A stretch of 64,000 bases of DNA from Leguminivora glycinivorella (GCF_023078275.1 NC_062982.1:23322695-23386694); one strand, 5' to 3'; shown: positions 51,237 to 62,597, counted from the stretch's first letter. Notes: generated by a model not told the origin, from the letters alone. Program-made: numbers and translations.

Positions 51237-51853
51237 CGTTTTCGCTAGTCTGATACGATCGACTTTCTGTTTCAGTAATAAGGTTTAATTTCGTATGGCA
51301 AAAATGTAATTGAGCTGTCCCCTGTAAAGGTCTTTGAATAAAACTGAGTAACTATCGCGATAACCGAAGACAATATTATCGATTTTTCACCTTCGGAAGC
51401 CCCCACATAACATATTGCAGCGAAATCATTAGAGCTGTTTCTGAGATCGCCGCCGGTAGGTATGTATAAAATAAATAATGTGCAAGAATTACTCGTTTGA
51501 AGGTATGAAAATTAATAAATAGATTAGATAAATAAAAGTTTTGGTTGTACAGTTGATCGAATCGAGATGGTAGAATCAACGGGTGATGTGATTTGTTGTG
51601 AAGTGAACCGTTGATTTGGACATGGACGCAAAGGACCCTGGCTTATTTAAGAGACACGAAAAACACACCTATCATATCTAACCATAGATTAAAAAAGCCG
51701 CACCCTGACCGCAAAACATTTTTTTGCAATCACTCCGCCCGCAGGATGTTATTCGGCTTCAAAAAAAGGCGTTAATGAATGCGCTGATTTGCACCGCGGA
51801 TCGTTTCTCAGCGTCTCACCATTCATGATTCGTTTGTGAATCTCAGGGCCTAT
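51237..51853. other. Intergenic, nothing assigned
   Basis: No element ends or exon recognised. Confidence 0.35.
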
Positions 51854-52018
51854 ATCATCGTCTTCCTTGCGCCATGGGAGCCTGGGGTCCGCTTTGACAA
51901 CTAAATCCTAAGATTTCGCAAAGGCACTAGTTTTACGAAAGCGCCTGCGAACACGAAGGGTAACTAGGCCTTATTGGGATTAGTCCAGTTTCCTCACGAT
52001 GTTTTCCTTCACCGAAAA
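51854..52018 (-). mobile_element. SINE family E, 5'-truncated minus copy
   Basis: ATCATCGTCTTCCTTGCGCC, AAGATTTCGCAAAGGCACTA and CCTCACGATGTTTTCCTTCA; the tRNA head is missing. Confidence 0.75.
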
Positions 52019-53490
52019 GCGAGGGAAAACGTGAGGTAAGTGACTATACAGGGTGATTTTGATCATTATGACTATTGAGGTCATAATGAACAACTTTTAT
52101 TATAAAACCAATGCTGAAATTGCGCAAAAAATTTGGCTGTTGCATAGAAATGACCGGCATGACGTCAGTCGGAGTTCGGAATGTATGAAACAACTAAATA
52201 TTTTTTTTCTCTCTAAGACGAAAAATTACTCTTTATCCGTTTATAGCCAGAGAACAGTTTCCTACAAACTAAATGACACAAGAGTAATCGTTAACTTTAA
52301 CGAACTTAATAAAAACAATGACACTTAACTGTCCGTTAAATTCCGACCCGTCAAAGTCAACTCCGTCAACATTGAAATAAATCAAAACATTCACTATTGC
52401 CTATTTGATCTAAAAGGTCCTAAGAAGCTAAATTTTACGTGTAATTTATTTCCGAGTTATAAACGTTCGTCAAATCTATTTCTATCTTCAAAAGAGGAAT
52501 CTGTTCGTTGAGAAAAATTGTTTTAGTTTAGAAACACCTGCATGTCAATCCGAAGTAGCTTTCTAATTATATCTAAATAACCGTGTTTATGAAATTTGTA
52601 AAAGATTGTATCTCGCAAGTTTTTATTCAATATATGCAAATTTTGGCAAGTTTATGTGACAAAATTTTTCAATTATAGTGGGTCATAGTCATAAGTGGCT
52701 CTTCAGTTATGGTGGGTCGTAAGTGGCTCCAAATGGTTCCTGTAATATTATACATAACGTTGCTGCTTGGATTGACAATTGGACACGCTCTGCCGATAGA
52801 TACTGCTTATTTTTTGTGATCGAAAATATACTGTATTAGGTAAGTAATAGGATGAAAATTAAGAGATTTAGGTGTGTGATAGTAATAAAAAATGCTAATT
52901 CCTGAAACGGTACCTTAAACTGTTTTGTTTTGTATGTGTTTTAAGGATACCTATTCTATTATAAGAGAAATAACTAGGTAGGTCTAAGTTAGATAAACAG
53001 GCAGGAACCCAACTGTATCTAGTATCTATAAAAAAAAGATTTTCTCCATATTTTAATATACGTCGGCTGAAAGAAAACGAAGACCACCCACAAAAATTAC
53101 CTTTGAACCCACTCCCGAACCTTTAATCTACCAACAGTACCAACATAAAAACTCATTCAGCGATATATTTAAACGCGTCGCTTGTCGCCTCGCTTTTTAC
53201 TTGTTTTCACGAACATTTCCCGAAGAAAAAGTTCCGCGTCCCTACAACTGTCATAGTGAGTTAGAACCTTGTGGTACTAAAGTTTCCCTAAAGGAGCGTG
53301 GAACTTCAAACGAATGCCAAATTGTTCTATTTCTCATTTGCCAGTCAATGAACTTTTGTCTCGGACGAAAGAAAACTCGGTTGTGTATAATGCCCATATT
53401 TCTTCTGTAGTCTTGTTACTGTCAGATGCATATGTCGGACTTTTGACATGTAGACGCTGGTCTGCCGGCCTCTAGGCACTTTTAAGTAAG
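52019..53490. other. Intergenic, nothing assigned
   Basis: TACAGGGTGATTTTGATCAT at 52046 is a common repeat start. Frames at 52053-52328 and 53201-53410 show no domain. No splice-flanked exon is supported. Confidence 0.35.
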
Positions 53491-53748
53491 CACCAGATCT
53501 GGTCGTGTCTGGGCTCATTCTTCTCTTAATCACGAGCTGATTCGATCCTGATGCTAAAAAATGTGTCCTATTTTTTTTCCTTTTACGTCACGATTTATGT
53601 CCTTTTACGTCACGTATGAACTTACTAAGTGCGTGACGTATTGGAAACTCGAATTTTGTATGGAAAATTTAAGACACATTTTTTTATCGTCGGGATCGAA
53701 TCAACTCGTGATTCTGAGAAGAATGAGCCAACACGTCCAGATCTGGTG
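53491..53748. mobile_element. MITE, 258 bp, about 80-bp TIR
   Basis: CACCAGATCTGGTCGTGTCT, GGCTCATTCTTCTC, ATCACGAGCTGATTCGATCC and AAAAAATGTGTCCTA are all mirrored at the right with a few changes. The centre repeats TTTTACGTCACG. Confidence 0.85.
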
Positions 53749-53859
53749 AAATTCGATATTCGAGATTTATTTTGGAAAACAGCCAGCTACGATAGGTACT
53801 AGGCGTAAAGGATTATGCCGTTGGCTAGGTACTGACAAGTACATGTTCACACGTGGGTT

Positions 53860-53957
53860 AGGTACAGTCAGCCAAAAAAGTGGTTTACCACTTTTCGAGC
53901 TTATGTGTTTAACAATAGAGTCGAAAAGTGGTAACCCACTTTCTTGGCTGACCGTAC
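53860..53957. mobile_element. 98-bp palindromic MITE
   Basis: GGTACAGTCAGCCAAAAAAG, TGGTTTACCACTTTTCGA pair with TCGAAAAGTGGTAACCCACT and TTCTTGGCTGACCGTAC. TA on both sides. Its outer bases match the hairpin at 32769, its inner arms do not. Confidence 0.8.
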
Positions 53958-54365
53958 TACGAGCTGGGACTATAGTATAGGGACAGTCAACAATAGGGCT
54001 AAGGAGCGAACCATATGGTACGTGTTGGTTACCACAACCTACTGGTTTGCTCGAGGCCTACTAGACTTAATAGAAGCTAGGGTAGGGATCTAAGGCTAAA
54101 GAGAATACGTCACTCTGTAAAAAAAGAATCTTATTGTATATTTGTTTCGAAATATCAATAAATCATCATCATCATACCACGAGCAAAGCGAGTGGTTCTA
54201 AAATCGGAATCTTGAACATTGCGAGGGTTTGCTGGGAATTTTTATAAACTGCAACTTTAATTCTCATTTAAAGAATAAAAAGGCTTTATCATGAAAGTAT
54301 TTTTACATATCAAAATTCCCATGTGACTTCATAAGAACTGTGAAAAAGTTCACATACCTCGGATT
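53958..54365. other. Intergenic with a LINE-type tail
   Basis: TCAATAAATCATCATCATCA at about 54157 is an AATAAA plus ATC-repeat tail of a retroposon whose body is not recognised. Confidence 0.4.
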
Positions 54366-54720
54366 TTTTTATACCACGTCAGTTGCAAACACGTATACGG
54401 TCCGCCTGATGGAAAGCGGTTACCGTAACCTATGGACGACTGCATCAAGGTCTGTCACATGCACATTTCCGACCCATTAGAAACTTGTACACTCCTTTTT
54501 TGAAGAACCCCATACTGTAGTAGGTCATCGGGAATACCTCGACAGGGAGCTCATTCCACAGCCGGAGCGTTCGTGGGAGGAAATTCCTCATTACCATTTA
54601 GGTTGCAAGGTGTGTGGATGAGCTCCCTGTCGATGCGATGATGAAAAGTGGACGTTGGCATCATGTCAAACAGTTCTTCAGAACACAACCCTTTGCTTTA
54701 GTTCCTGAGCCACATTTCAA
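54366..54720 (+). repeat. Dispersed repeat (CCGCCTGATGGAAAGCGGT family)
   Basis: CGGTCCGCCTGATGGAAAGC, CCGTAACCTATGGACG, GAAGAACCCCATACTG, GGAGCTCATTCCACAGCCGG and GATGAGCTCCCTGTCGATGC. A short copy is at 61028-61095 and a reversed one near 60240. Common in Lepidoptera; probably a LINE portion. Confidence 0.6.
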
Positions 54721-54956
54721 GGACAAGTATTAGGTATTACGGTTTATTATTGCTCTATAAACACTATAAAATTATTTGGCACATGTTTTATGTTATCATA
54801 GAGATATCAATTATCTAAATACCTGCATGTAGCCTTAGAGCTTTATTCGACTCGCTCAAAGTGATGTTGATGGGACATGTGATTATAGCTATTCAATGCA
54901 GCATGCGATTTTATTCACATCAATGTCAGAATTAGACATCCATACTTCTGTACTAA

Positions 54957-55196
54957 TCCATACTAATATTATAAATGGGAAAGCGTGTGTGTCTATTTGT
55001 CCGTCTTTCACGGCAAAACGGAGCGACGAATTGACTTGATTTTTTAAGTAGAGATAGTTGAAGGGATGGAGAGTTACATAGGCTACTTTTTGTCTCTTTC
55101 TAACCCCCCACTTCCCTTAAATAAGGGGTGGACATTTGTATGGAGCATTCCGCAATTTTCGAATTTAACGCAAGCGAAGCCGCGGGCAAAAGCTAG
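54957..55196 (+). mobile_element. Helitron-like (Lep1-type) element, full copy
   Basis: TCCATACTAATATTATAAAT, GGGAAAGCGTGTGTGTC, TTTCACGGCAAAACGGAGCG, GAAGGGATGGAGAGTTACAT, GAGCATTCCGCAATTTTCGA and GCCGCGGGCAAAAGCTAG. The 5' TC and 3' CTAG ends fit Helitrons. The best complete copy in the window. Confidence 0.7.
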
Positions 55197-55264
55197 TTTG
55201 CAATAAAGCAATAGTAATTCGTATAGTGGTAATAAAACAAGAGTGGTTTTATAACACTATACAG

Positions 55265-55790
55265 ATATACAGATATACAGACTTTATTGGTAAATATAAA
55301 ATATACATATTACACGTCATAGCCTTAAAACTAGTTAAAACAATTACACTAAATTCGTCCATTTTAAATGAATTAAAACAATATAATTTATAAATACTTA
55401 AACCTGGGAAAAGTGTAGGTAGTTACTACAAAAACCTGATTATCAGACGGTGCTGGGTCAATTACTCACCGGAGCATTTATAAAGTCGGCGATACGATAG
55501 TATGCCTTATCTATAAGAAACGATTTAAGTTTCTTTTTGAATATGGCATCACTTGTCGAGTCTTTGATGGCATTAGGCACAGAATTGTAAGCAATCGGTC
55601 CCATGACGTCAAGCGATAGTCGAGACTTCGCGAGTCGTTGCTTTGGGATTTGCAATCGTGGTCGTCGACGCGACTGAGTGCAGGATATTTTTGAGCTACA
55701 TTTAAAGTTGATTATGTTGGACCTTACATACATGCACACAGTCAATATGTATACAGATGGCAACGTTAGAATTTCATATTTTTGAAACAA
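55265..55790 (-). pseudogene. LINE ORF C-terminus (CR1/Jockey-type), 110 codons
   Basis: The minus-strand frame (55458-55790) reads LTLPSVYILTVCMYVRSN, QIPKQRLAKSRLSLDVMGPI, AYNSVPNAIKDS and KKKLKSFLIDKAYYRIADFI before the stop. This is the C-terminal region that follows the RT domain in CR1/Jockey-type LINEs (YN.LP..IK.....FK..LK.FL). The frame is open, but the RT and endonuclease are missing through 5' truncation. The 3' UTR runs down to about 55265 and ends in an ATACAG repeat tail. Confidence 0.75.
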
Positions 55791-55900
55791 CGACTGAGCA
55801 GGATGATCAAAAGGTTTTCCATCGATTATACATTATTGATACAATACAATTAATACGTTTTGGTTGTGCATATTAGGTGATCGAATCAAGACTTGGTGAC

Positions 55901-56145
55901 CCCGTGTGGTGACGGGTTAAGAATTTCACCACCCCCTTTCTTCCCGTGGGTGTCGTAGAAGGCGACTGTGGGATATGGGGTAAATTGTGGCGTAGGCGAG
56001 AGGCTGGCAACCTGTATTGCAATGCAACACTGCAATGTCACAGTTTTGTTTTCTGTCAACCCCTTATTTGCCAAGAGTGGCATTGAAACTTGAGTAGTTT
56101 TATATGCTCTGCCTACCCCTTCATGGGATACAGGCGTGATTGTAT
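55901..56145 (-). repeat. Repeat family A, minus copy
   Basis: CCCGTGTGGTGACGGGTTAA, TTCACCACCCCCTTTCTTCC, TAAATTGTGGCGTAGGCGAG and AGAGTGGCATTGAAACTTGA in reverse order; near complete. Confidence 0.7.
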
Positions 56146-56351
56146 GTTGTATGTATGAATCAAGACTTGATAGAATCAATATGCAACAATCACTATGTTT
56201 TTAATGATATAAGAGGCAAACGAGCAGAAAGGTCACGCGGTGATGGTAAGCGATAACTGCCACCCGTGGTCACCATGAGGCCACAATGATACACCAGAGG
56301 ATAGAAAGTTTTATAATAAAATTATTTAACTTTGACAGTCAATGTGAGTAG

Positions 56352-56619
56352 AATAAATAATAAATAAATAAAAATTGGGGGACACCTTACACAGATCAAC
56401 TTAGCCCCAAACTAAGCAAAGCTTGTACTATGGGTGCTAAGCGACGATATACATACTTAAATAGATCAATACATACTTATATACATAGAAAACATCCATG
56501 ACTCAGGAACAAATATCTGTGCTCATCACACAAATAAATGCCCTTACCGGGATTCGAACCTGGGACCGCGGCTCAGCAGGCAGGGTCACTACCGAGTGAG
56601 CCAGCTAGACCGGTCGTCA
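56352..56619 (-). mobile_element. SINE family C, minus copy with replaced middle
   Basis: Tail (AATA)n, then CACAGATCAACTTAGCCCCA and GCTAAGCGACGATATACATA, which differ from other copies, then ATCCATGACTCAGGAACAAA and the head ACCGGGATTCGAACCTGGGA, GACCGGTCGTC. The altered 3' part suggests a subfamily. Confidence 0.75.
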
Positions 56620-56767
56620 TAAGGCCCTTCCTCTGTGTTGTCTTAATAGTGTCACTTACGGAAGTTTCGGTTATCTTAATAGTAATATCTGTCTGTTTCT
56701 GTATTTGTAATATTTAAGTCGAAGGTCTCGCGCCTCCATTGGGGAAATTGTACATACACATAAATTA
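56620..56767. other. Short spacer
   Basis: No feature recognised. Confidence 0.3.
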
Positions 56768-56925
56768 ACGCGTGTATTCCTAAAAGGGGTAGGCAAATCA
56801 CATGGAAACTGCCGAAGTTTCTGCCCATTAACGGGACGAAAGAAACCGAAATTGTGATATTGTAGTGACTGGTAGGTAGCTAGTTCGTCGCCTACACCAC
56901 AGTTGGCCCCATATCCCATCCTCGA
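56768..56925 (+). repeat. Repeat family A, diverged copy
   Basis: GCGTGTATTCCTAAAAGGGG, TAGGCAAATCACATGG, GAAATTGTGATATTGTAGTG and CCACAGTTGGCCCCATATCC. Confidence 0.55.
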
Positions 56926-57309
56926 ACCCTGTAAAGTGACGCTCTTCGTTAATAAAAAATCTTTCTTTCCATTGATCTTAAGACATCAAACCCCAGTATT
57001 TCAATTATCAAATCACTAAGTAAACATTTGCACTAAGGTCCCCATCTTTCCCCGCCTCCCTCATTTAGCGAATCGTAAAACAAAACCAATATTAGAACCC
57101 ACAAAATTACATCGTCACGTAAAAATCATATAAGGATCCCCCTACGTACATTTAGGACCGATAAGATGAGACGTTTTCAAGTAAAAGATGCCACATTGTC
57201 CCTTGCCATAAGGATGAAAGTTCCTCGTATCCTTAATAAGTATACCCTGTTAGAGCATACTTACGTCTCAGTGACAAATTGACAATGTCGTGGAATAAAA
57301 AGAAAGTAC
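56926..57309. other. Intergenic, nothing assigned
   Basis: No supported feature. Confidence 0.35.
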
Positions 57310-57603
57310 CCTCGCGTTATTCCGGCATTTGCCACGGCCTTGGGTCCGCTTTTACAACTGATCCCAAGATTTTAACGTGGGCACTAGTTTTTACGAAACC
57401 AACTTTTCCATCCCAAACGGATAACTAGACCTTATTCGGAATACCTAGTCTGGTTTAGTAATGTAATAACTTATGGAAACCGTTATGACAGACGTATTTA
57501 CTACTTGAGTTTCGGAAAATTCATTGATAATTTGGTACGCGCCGGGGTACAAATCCGCGACCTCGAGATTAAAAGTCGCTCTTACCGCTAGGCCACCAGC
57601 GCT
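57310..57603 (-). mobile_element. SINE family E, minus copy
   Basis: TCGCGTTATTCCGGCATTTG, ACTGATCCCAAGATTTTAAC in the body, CAAATCCGCGACCTCGAG and CTCTTACCGCTAGGCCACCA at the head. The middle is diverged. Confidence 0.7.
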
Positions 57604-58595
57604 TTATTAAGTACACAATTGATATAAGAATACCTACTAATATCCTTTAGAAAAGCTAGAAAATGTTAGATTTAATTTAATAGATCCCTGTGGCTGTAAG
57701 TCCTAACTAAAGCTGCGAATTTTGCGGATCACTTAATTTGTGACTCATCAATTAATTAAACTAGTTTGAAGACTTGTTGGGCAAATTGCCAGATCGTTTA
57801 CAATTAGGCAGATTGTTGGAGTAACTTAGAACTATTTGAAAACTTCGTTGCGTGACGAAAGTAAAATGAGTTTGGCAGTTAATATTCAATTGGTTACCCA
57901 ACACGTCACAATCGCATGCGCTTATTAGGCCCACTTGCACCAAACACTTAACTCAGGGTTAGTGGGCTGTCATCTGTCAAATTCCATATAAAATGGTGGG
58001 TTAACCCTCGGGTTAACTCTTCTTTTGAGCGCGACAGAGCCAGACAGCGTTTCGATCGGCACGTAGCGTCAACGATTGCCACTTCGGCAGGGGTTTTTCA
58101 GGTGAATTTTGAAGATTTTACTCAAGAATTTATGTTGCCTGCAGTGGCTGCCACGAGTCTTGAATACGTGAATAGTGAGATCTTCGCAGACACGAACAAA
58201 TGTATGAAATTTTTGTCTAATAAAATAAGAGGTCTCGCAGGATAAGGTCAAATAATCGGTGATAAATGAGGTCAAGGTTACAGAATGGTAAAGAAAGTTG
58301 GTGAGTCCATAAGGTCATCAATACAAAAAACATGGCAGCATGTTACACAAATCCGTAGGTACCTACTTAAAATATGGAAATGCACTATTCATGAATAGCG
58401 CAGAAAGGGTCGTCACCTGTGTTTAAATTTAGAAACATGTGAACTTAGGGCAACATTGCGGTAACATTTACAAATTCAAGGCCCAAGGCTTTCCGTTAAG
58501 TGTCGAAGTCATCAGGCGTGACCTCTACTTACAAAACATCATTACCAACTTACACCGTTCTCCGGCAAAAACTCAAAAATGTATGAAAGGGGCAG
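57604..58595. other. Intergenic with repeat fragments
   Basis: GGGTTAACCCTCGGGTTAAC-type hairpin pieces near 57950-58017 (TAGGCCCACTTGCACC start) and the reverse CGACAGAGCCAGACAGCG repeat at 58026-58085. No gene. Confidence 0.4.
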
Positions 58596-58810
58596 TTGAC
58601 AATGCAGCTGAGAGCTGCAAAAGTAACTTTGTGGTTATACAATGCCTACCGCAAAAAGGCATCTCGCGCTCATTACGCTAATATAAACAAGATGCCGCCG
58701 GCGTCCGAAATTACAGCCACCGATGTCCGAAGCAAGAACCCGACTAAATTAAACCGACCACAACCCTCGACCACCAGCATAAACCGGCACCATTACCCCA
58801 CTAAATCGCG

Positions 58811-59434
58811 ATGTCGACCCACCCAGCCCAGCTCCGCCCAGCTCGCGCGAATCCCATTCGACCGTGCAGCGAAATGAACGATGCAGCTCTGATCCAATTA
58901 ATAATAATGCGGTGGGTAAAAACAAAGTACGACGTGCGATTTTTGGTTCGAAATTGGCCCAAATTCCGGCGCCCGCGGCGGCGAGGTCAACGGTCTGGGG
59001 AACAGGTTCACAATTTGGATCTGGTCGTTGTTGCGAAGGAGCTTATGTTAGGAGGCAATGGAAGTTGTTTCGTCCTTTCCTACCACGTTAGTTCTCTTCC
59101 AGTTCTTGAAGAAAGGGCTTATCTTCAAAGGTTCATAAGCGTCGCTCGATGCATTCATACAGAACACTGCTGCCAAGAGTTTTCCAGAAGGACTTATGTT
59201 ACGAGAGAATCAGAGTGTCTTCAGTCTGTTTATGGAGGGCAGAGGGTGCGCCTTGAGCTGCGCGTGCGATGCCCAAATTCGCATGTGAAGATAGATTGCG
59301 GTGCTATTCCCAAGGAACACCAAATATCTATAGTCCACTATTGGTTAAGCTTGACTGTCTCTATACAAAATGAGAAGACCACAGACCACCACAATCCTTG
59401 GAAACCAAAGCTTTTTGGATTTGGATTTATATGA
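58811..59434 (+). CDS. Longest open frame, 207 codons, unrecognised
   Basis: Uninterrupted from ATG 58811 to TGA-type stop at 59434. The first 50 codons overlap another frame and are proline/arginine-rich (RRPRRRGQRSG at about 53-63). The rest has ordinary composition (VVVAKELMLGGNGSCFVLSY, CLQSVYGGQRVRLELRV) and several cysteines, but I recognise no domain, signal peptide or membrane segment. It is less AT-rich than its surroundings. It could be part of a LINE of unknown type, given the LINE remnant just downstream on the other strand, an exon, or chance. Confidence 0.2.
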   Translation: MSTHPAQLRPARANPIRPCSEMNDAALIQLIIMRWVKTKYDVRFLVRNWPKFRRPRRRGQRSGEQVHNLDLVVVAKELMLGGNGSCFVLSYHVSSLPVLEERAYLQRFISVARCIHTEHCCQEFSRRTYVTRESECLQSVYGGQRVRLELRVRCPNSHVKIDCGAIPKEHQISIVHYWLSLTVSIQNEKTTDHHNPWKPKLFGFGFI

Positions 59435-59459
59435 GTGCTGATCCTACAGATCTGTACAT

Positions 59460-59629
59460 GTATGCATGTGACAGCCCAGTCCCATTTGAGCCTAAGCAGT
59501 TCTCTTGCCGACGTCGGCAATGCGGGTTTTTGAACGCAGCGTGGTGTTCCGGGGAACATCGGTCCTCTTCACACCTAGAATACTGTGCTCAATAGCCCGT
59601 TGGCAAACCTTCAATTTGGACTTCTGACT
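59460..59629 (-). pseudogene. RTE-type LINE fragment, frameshifted
   Basis: Minus-strand translation reads KLKVCQRAIEHSILGVKRTD, then RNTTLRSKTRIADVGKRT, and in a second frame LRLKWDWAVTC. The order (QRA.E.S.LG...D..RN..R..T...D......LKW.WAGH) is the region between RT and C-terminus in RTE-like LINEs. One frameshift lies near 59498. It is dead and truncated on both sides. Confidence 0.65.
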
Positions 59630-60567
59630 ATCTGTAAGTGACCACGATTGAGCACCCAAAGAGCCCTTAACTGGTTTAAAAGTAAATGCTCGCTATACGA
59701 TGGGAATGAGCCTGCACTCGGGTTGATGGACGCGATAAGATTGCGATTGGAATTTTGGGATTGGTCTTGGTTTCGGCTGTCGGTTGCAAATTCGTGTATA
59801 ACGAGAGAATTGTAACAAGTAAATTATACTTATGTAGATTTATAGCGAAGTGACTTAAATAATTGTTAAAGACTAAAATAGATTAATAAATTGTCTTACC
59901 CAAAAAATTAAAAGTGGAAACACCAACATCAGCAAAGATCATAGACATACACTATAATATTCCCAACCATTTTGGCTGTATAGCATAGAGCGATAGTACG
60001 GAAGCAAATTAAACAAACAATTTTATTAAAACAATAATTGAACCCACGCCTTTTCAAAACTTTTTAAAAATCAAGCTTTTTGAATACCTCTTTCAAGAGA
60101 CTCAGGTCATAACCCATATCGAAACTAAGATCTACATAATGTTTGCGCCTAAGTTTCTCCCAAAAGTTGCATACCTACATAATACAGCGTACAGATTTCT
60201 AAAGGGTTGACATCGGCAACGCGCAAGTAACACCTCTGAAGTTGCAAGCGTCCATAGGCTATGGTGACTGTGCTTACCCATCAGGTGTGCACCAATGTGG
60301 TATAAAAAGTCTTTAAAAAAGACTTTAATAAAACAATTTTAACAAGTTACACTTTTAAATGTAATCATAATTGTAATCAGTCCACATCATGCGTTCCCAG
60401 AGAGTTCTGAGTACTCGTTCCGACTCTCGTTCGTTACCCCATTTCGGTCATCTGACAAAAAGAATTCACCTGTCAAGCGCGAGATAATGATACCAAAACC
60501 GAGGATGGTTCTATTTTAAGCTTTTTTATGGTTTTGAGCTTATTTGCTTATAAGCAATGCTTATTTG
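59630..60567. other. Intergenic, nothing certain
   Basis: Contains a reversed GCGTCCATAGGCTATGG, TTACCCATCAGG block near 60248-60290 (family at 54366). Otherwise nothing supported. Confidence 0.35.
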
Positions 60568-60855
60568 CAAGCGGTAAGAGCGTTTGAGTTTCAATCTGGA
60601 AGTCGCGGGTTCGAACCCCGGCTCGCACCAATGAGTTATTCGGAACTTATGTGCGAAATGTCATTTGATATTTGCCAGTGGCTTTTCAGTGAAGGAAAAA
60701 ATCGTGAGGAAAGCGGATTAATCCCAATAAGGCCATTCGGGTTGGAAGGTCAGATGGCAGTCGCTTTCGTAAAACTAGTGCCTACGCTAAATTTTGGACA
60801 CCGGGCTCGCATGAGCCGTGGAAAATGCCGGTATAACGCAAGGAGAATAATGAGG
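60568..60855 (+). mobile_element. SINE family E, full copy with tRNA head
   Basis: CAAGCGGTAAGAGCG and the intact B-box GGGTTCGAACCCCGGC, then GAGTTATTCGGAACTTATG, CATTTGATATTTGCCAGTGG, GGCAGTCGCTTTCGTAAAAC and AGGAGAATAATGAGG. It lacks a block near the 3' end. Confidence 0.8.
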
Positions 60856-61027
60856 TAAGTTGAAATCCATATCAATCTGAATTGGCGAGAATCGGCCCCC
60901 GAACCCCAAACTCTGTATCAGTACTGGGAAACCGGTCAGGAGAAATTCGCGGCACAGCGTTATTAAGACGATCGAATTTTACGCACAGAGTATGCTAATA
61001 AACGTAAATATTTATTTTATTTTATAC

Positions 61028-61095
61028 TACGTCGGTGGCAAACAAGCGTACGGCCCGCCTGATGGAAAGCGGTCACTGTAACCTATGGACGCCTG
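61028..61095 (+). repeat. Short copy of the CCGCCTGATGGAAAGCGGT repeat
   Basis: CTACGTCGGTGGCAAACAAG, GTACGGCCCGCCTGATGG and CTGTAACCTATGGACGCC; compare 54366. Confidence 0.65.
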
Positions 61096-61156
61096 CAACT
61101 CATAATTTATTTAAAACACGTATTGCCTATTGTCATCAAACACTAATATTTAAAAC

Positions 61157-61397
61157 TCTTTTTGCCCGCGGCTTCGATTGCAGTAAATTCAAAAATTGCG
61201 GAATGATCTATACAAGATTCCACCCCCTACTTTTGGGAAGTGATGGGTCAGAAAGAGACAAAAAGTGGCCTATGTTACTCTCCATCCCTTCAACTATCTC
61301 CACTTAAAAAATTACGTCAATTGGTCGCTCTGTTTTGCAGTGAAAGACGGACAAACAAACACACACATTTTTCCATTTATAATATTATAGTATAGAT
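61157..61397 (-). mobile_element. Helitron-like (Lep1-type) element, minus copy
   Basis: TTTGCCCGCGGCTTCG at the left (the CTAG end has decayed), AAATTGCGGAATGATCTATA, GTTACTCTCCATCCCTTCAA, GTGAAAGACGGACAAACAAA and TTATAATATTATAGTATAG at the right. Confidence 0.65.
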
Positions 61398-61427
61398 TAG
61401 TGATGATATGTGCCTGAACTTGGATAA

Positions 61428-61578
61428 GGTACTGCGGGGCAAATCTCGACTGGGGGCAATTGTAACTAATCCATTTTTTCCATTATTACACTATGATGAG
61501 TTCTACATGTATCCACTGAACACGCCTACCATATATAACCGGTGGACACTATTTAATAATGCAACATATGCAATAATG

Positions 61579-61609
<31 letters not shown>

Positions 61610-61850
61610 ATCAGCCGAAAGACGTCCACTGCTGGACATAGGCCTCCCCCAAAGATTGCCACAATGACCTGTCCTGCGCCACCCGCAGCCAGCGGACTCC
61701 TGCGACCTTCACCAGGTCATCAGTCCACCTTGTTGGGGGCCTACCTACGCTTCGCCTTCCGGTACGCGAAAAAATAATGCAATAATGCAAAACATGGTAA
61801 AAATGGACCAGTTACATTTGTCCCCCAGTCGAGATTTGTCCCGCTGTACC
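61428..61850. mobile_element. Family K MITE with nested LINE
   Basis: GGTACTGCGGGGCAAATCTC, GACTGGGGGCAATTGTAACT on the left is mirrored by AGTTACATTTGTCCCCCAGT, CGAGATTTGTCCCGCTGTAC on the right. ATAACCGGTGGACACTATTT lies inside. A fragment is at 37430-37550. The LINE at 61579-61776 interrupts it. Confidence 0.8.
61579..61776 (-). mobile_element. RTE LINE 3' end, minus, with 11-bp TSD
   Basis: The direct repeat ATGCAATAATG flanks the insert (61568-61578, 61777-61787). On the minus strand the frame is open: RPPTRWTDDLVKVAG, RWLRVAQDRSLWQSLGE, AYVQQWTSFG and a stop, followed by a GATGATGATG tail. This is the intact C-terminus of an RTE-clade ORF, better preserved than the copies at 20544 and 63838. 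Confidence 0.85.
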
Positions 61851-62361
61851 TTGCTTTATATTTCATCAGGCTAATGATTCCTCTTTCGGTTACTTAAGGT
61901 TACATAGGTACCTAGTAACGCTATTAAAAATAAATCATTCTTCTATTAATAGATTAATACCAATTTGATATCTATACATTCTTTTGCCTGCTTATTCTCT
62001 GTCCTCATTAAATATTCATTAAAAACAAACGCCCTGAACAGTAAACCAATATTTTCAATATTTTTGGAAGTTTGCAGACACAGATTAAAATAACAGATAA
62101 CAACGTAATTGCTTCGTGGATCTGATATTGTGTACTCTGCCTACCTAAAAAAATCTGCCTAACTAAAACCCGAAATTAATGTGACTAAGGTACTTCTAAA
62201 GGTAAAAAATTAGGCATCCTGTGTTCACAGCTAGAATCGAACCATCCAATGTTTTCCAGACAGATGCCTAAACCGCACGGCTATCTGGTCACTGTGCCCA
62301 ATGGGCACAACTAAATTACACTCTCATAATACTTTGTCCTTAGAGTAAGTACCTACCTTAT
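61851..62361 (-). other. Intergenic with a tRNA-like fragment
   Basis: 62226-62292 read on the minus strand shows CCGTGCGGTTTAGGCATC and GGTTCGATTCTAGC, like the SINE fragment at 7957-8026. It is degenerate, so not a tRNA gene. The rest is unassigned. Confidence 0.5.
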
Positions 62362-62597
62362 TTATACTAATATTATAAATGGGTAATGGGATGGAAAAGT
62401 GTGTGTGTCTGTTTGTTTATCAGTCGTTCACAGCAAAAGAGAGACAAATTGACATGATTTTTTGAGTGAAGCTAGTAGAGATGGAAAGTGACATAGACTA
62501 AGTACTTTTCGTCTTTCCTAAAATGGGGGTGGAAGTCTGTGTGGAACATTCCTCAATTTTCAAACTTAACGCGTGCGAAGCCACGGGCAAAAGCTAG
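62362..62597 (+). mobile_element. Helitron-like (Lep1-type) element
   Basis: TATACTAATATTATAAATGG, a 12-bp interruption, GTGTGTGTCTGTTTGTTTAT, AGTAGAGATGGAAAGTGACA, GAACATTCCTCAATTTTCAA and GCCACGGGCAAAAGCTAG. Confidence 0.7.
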
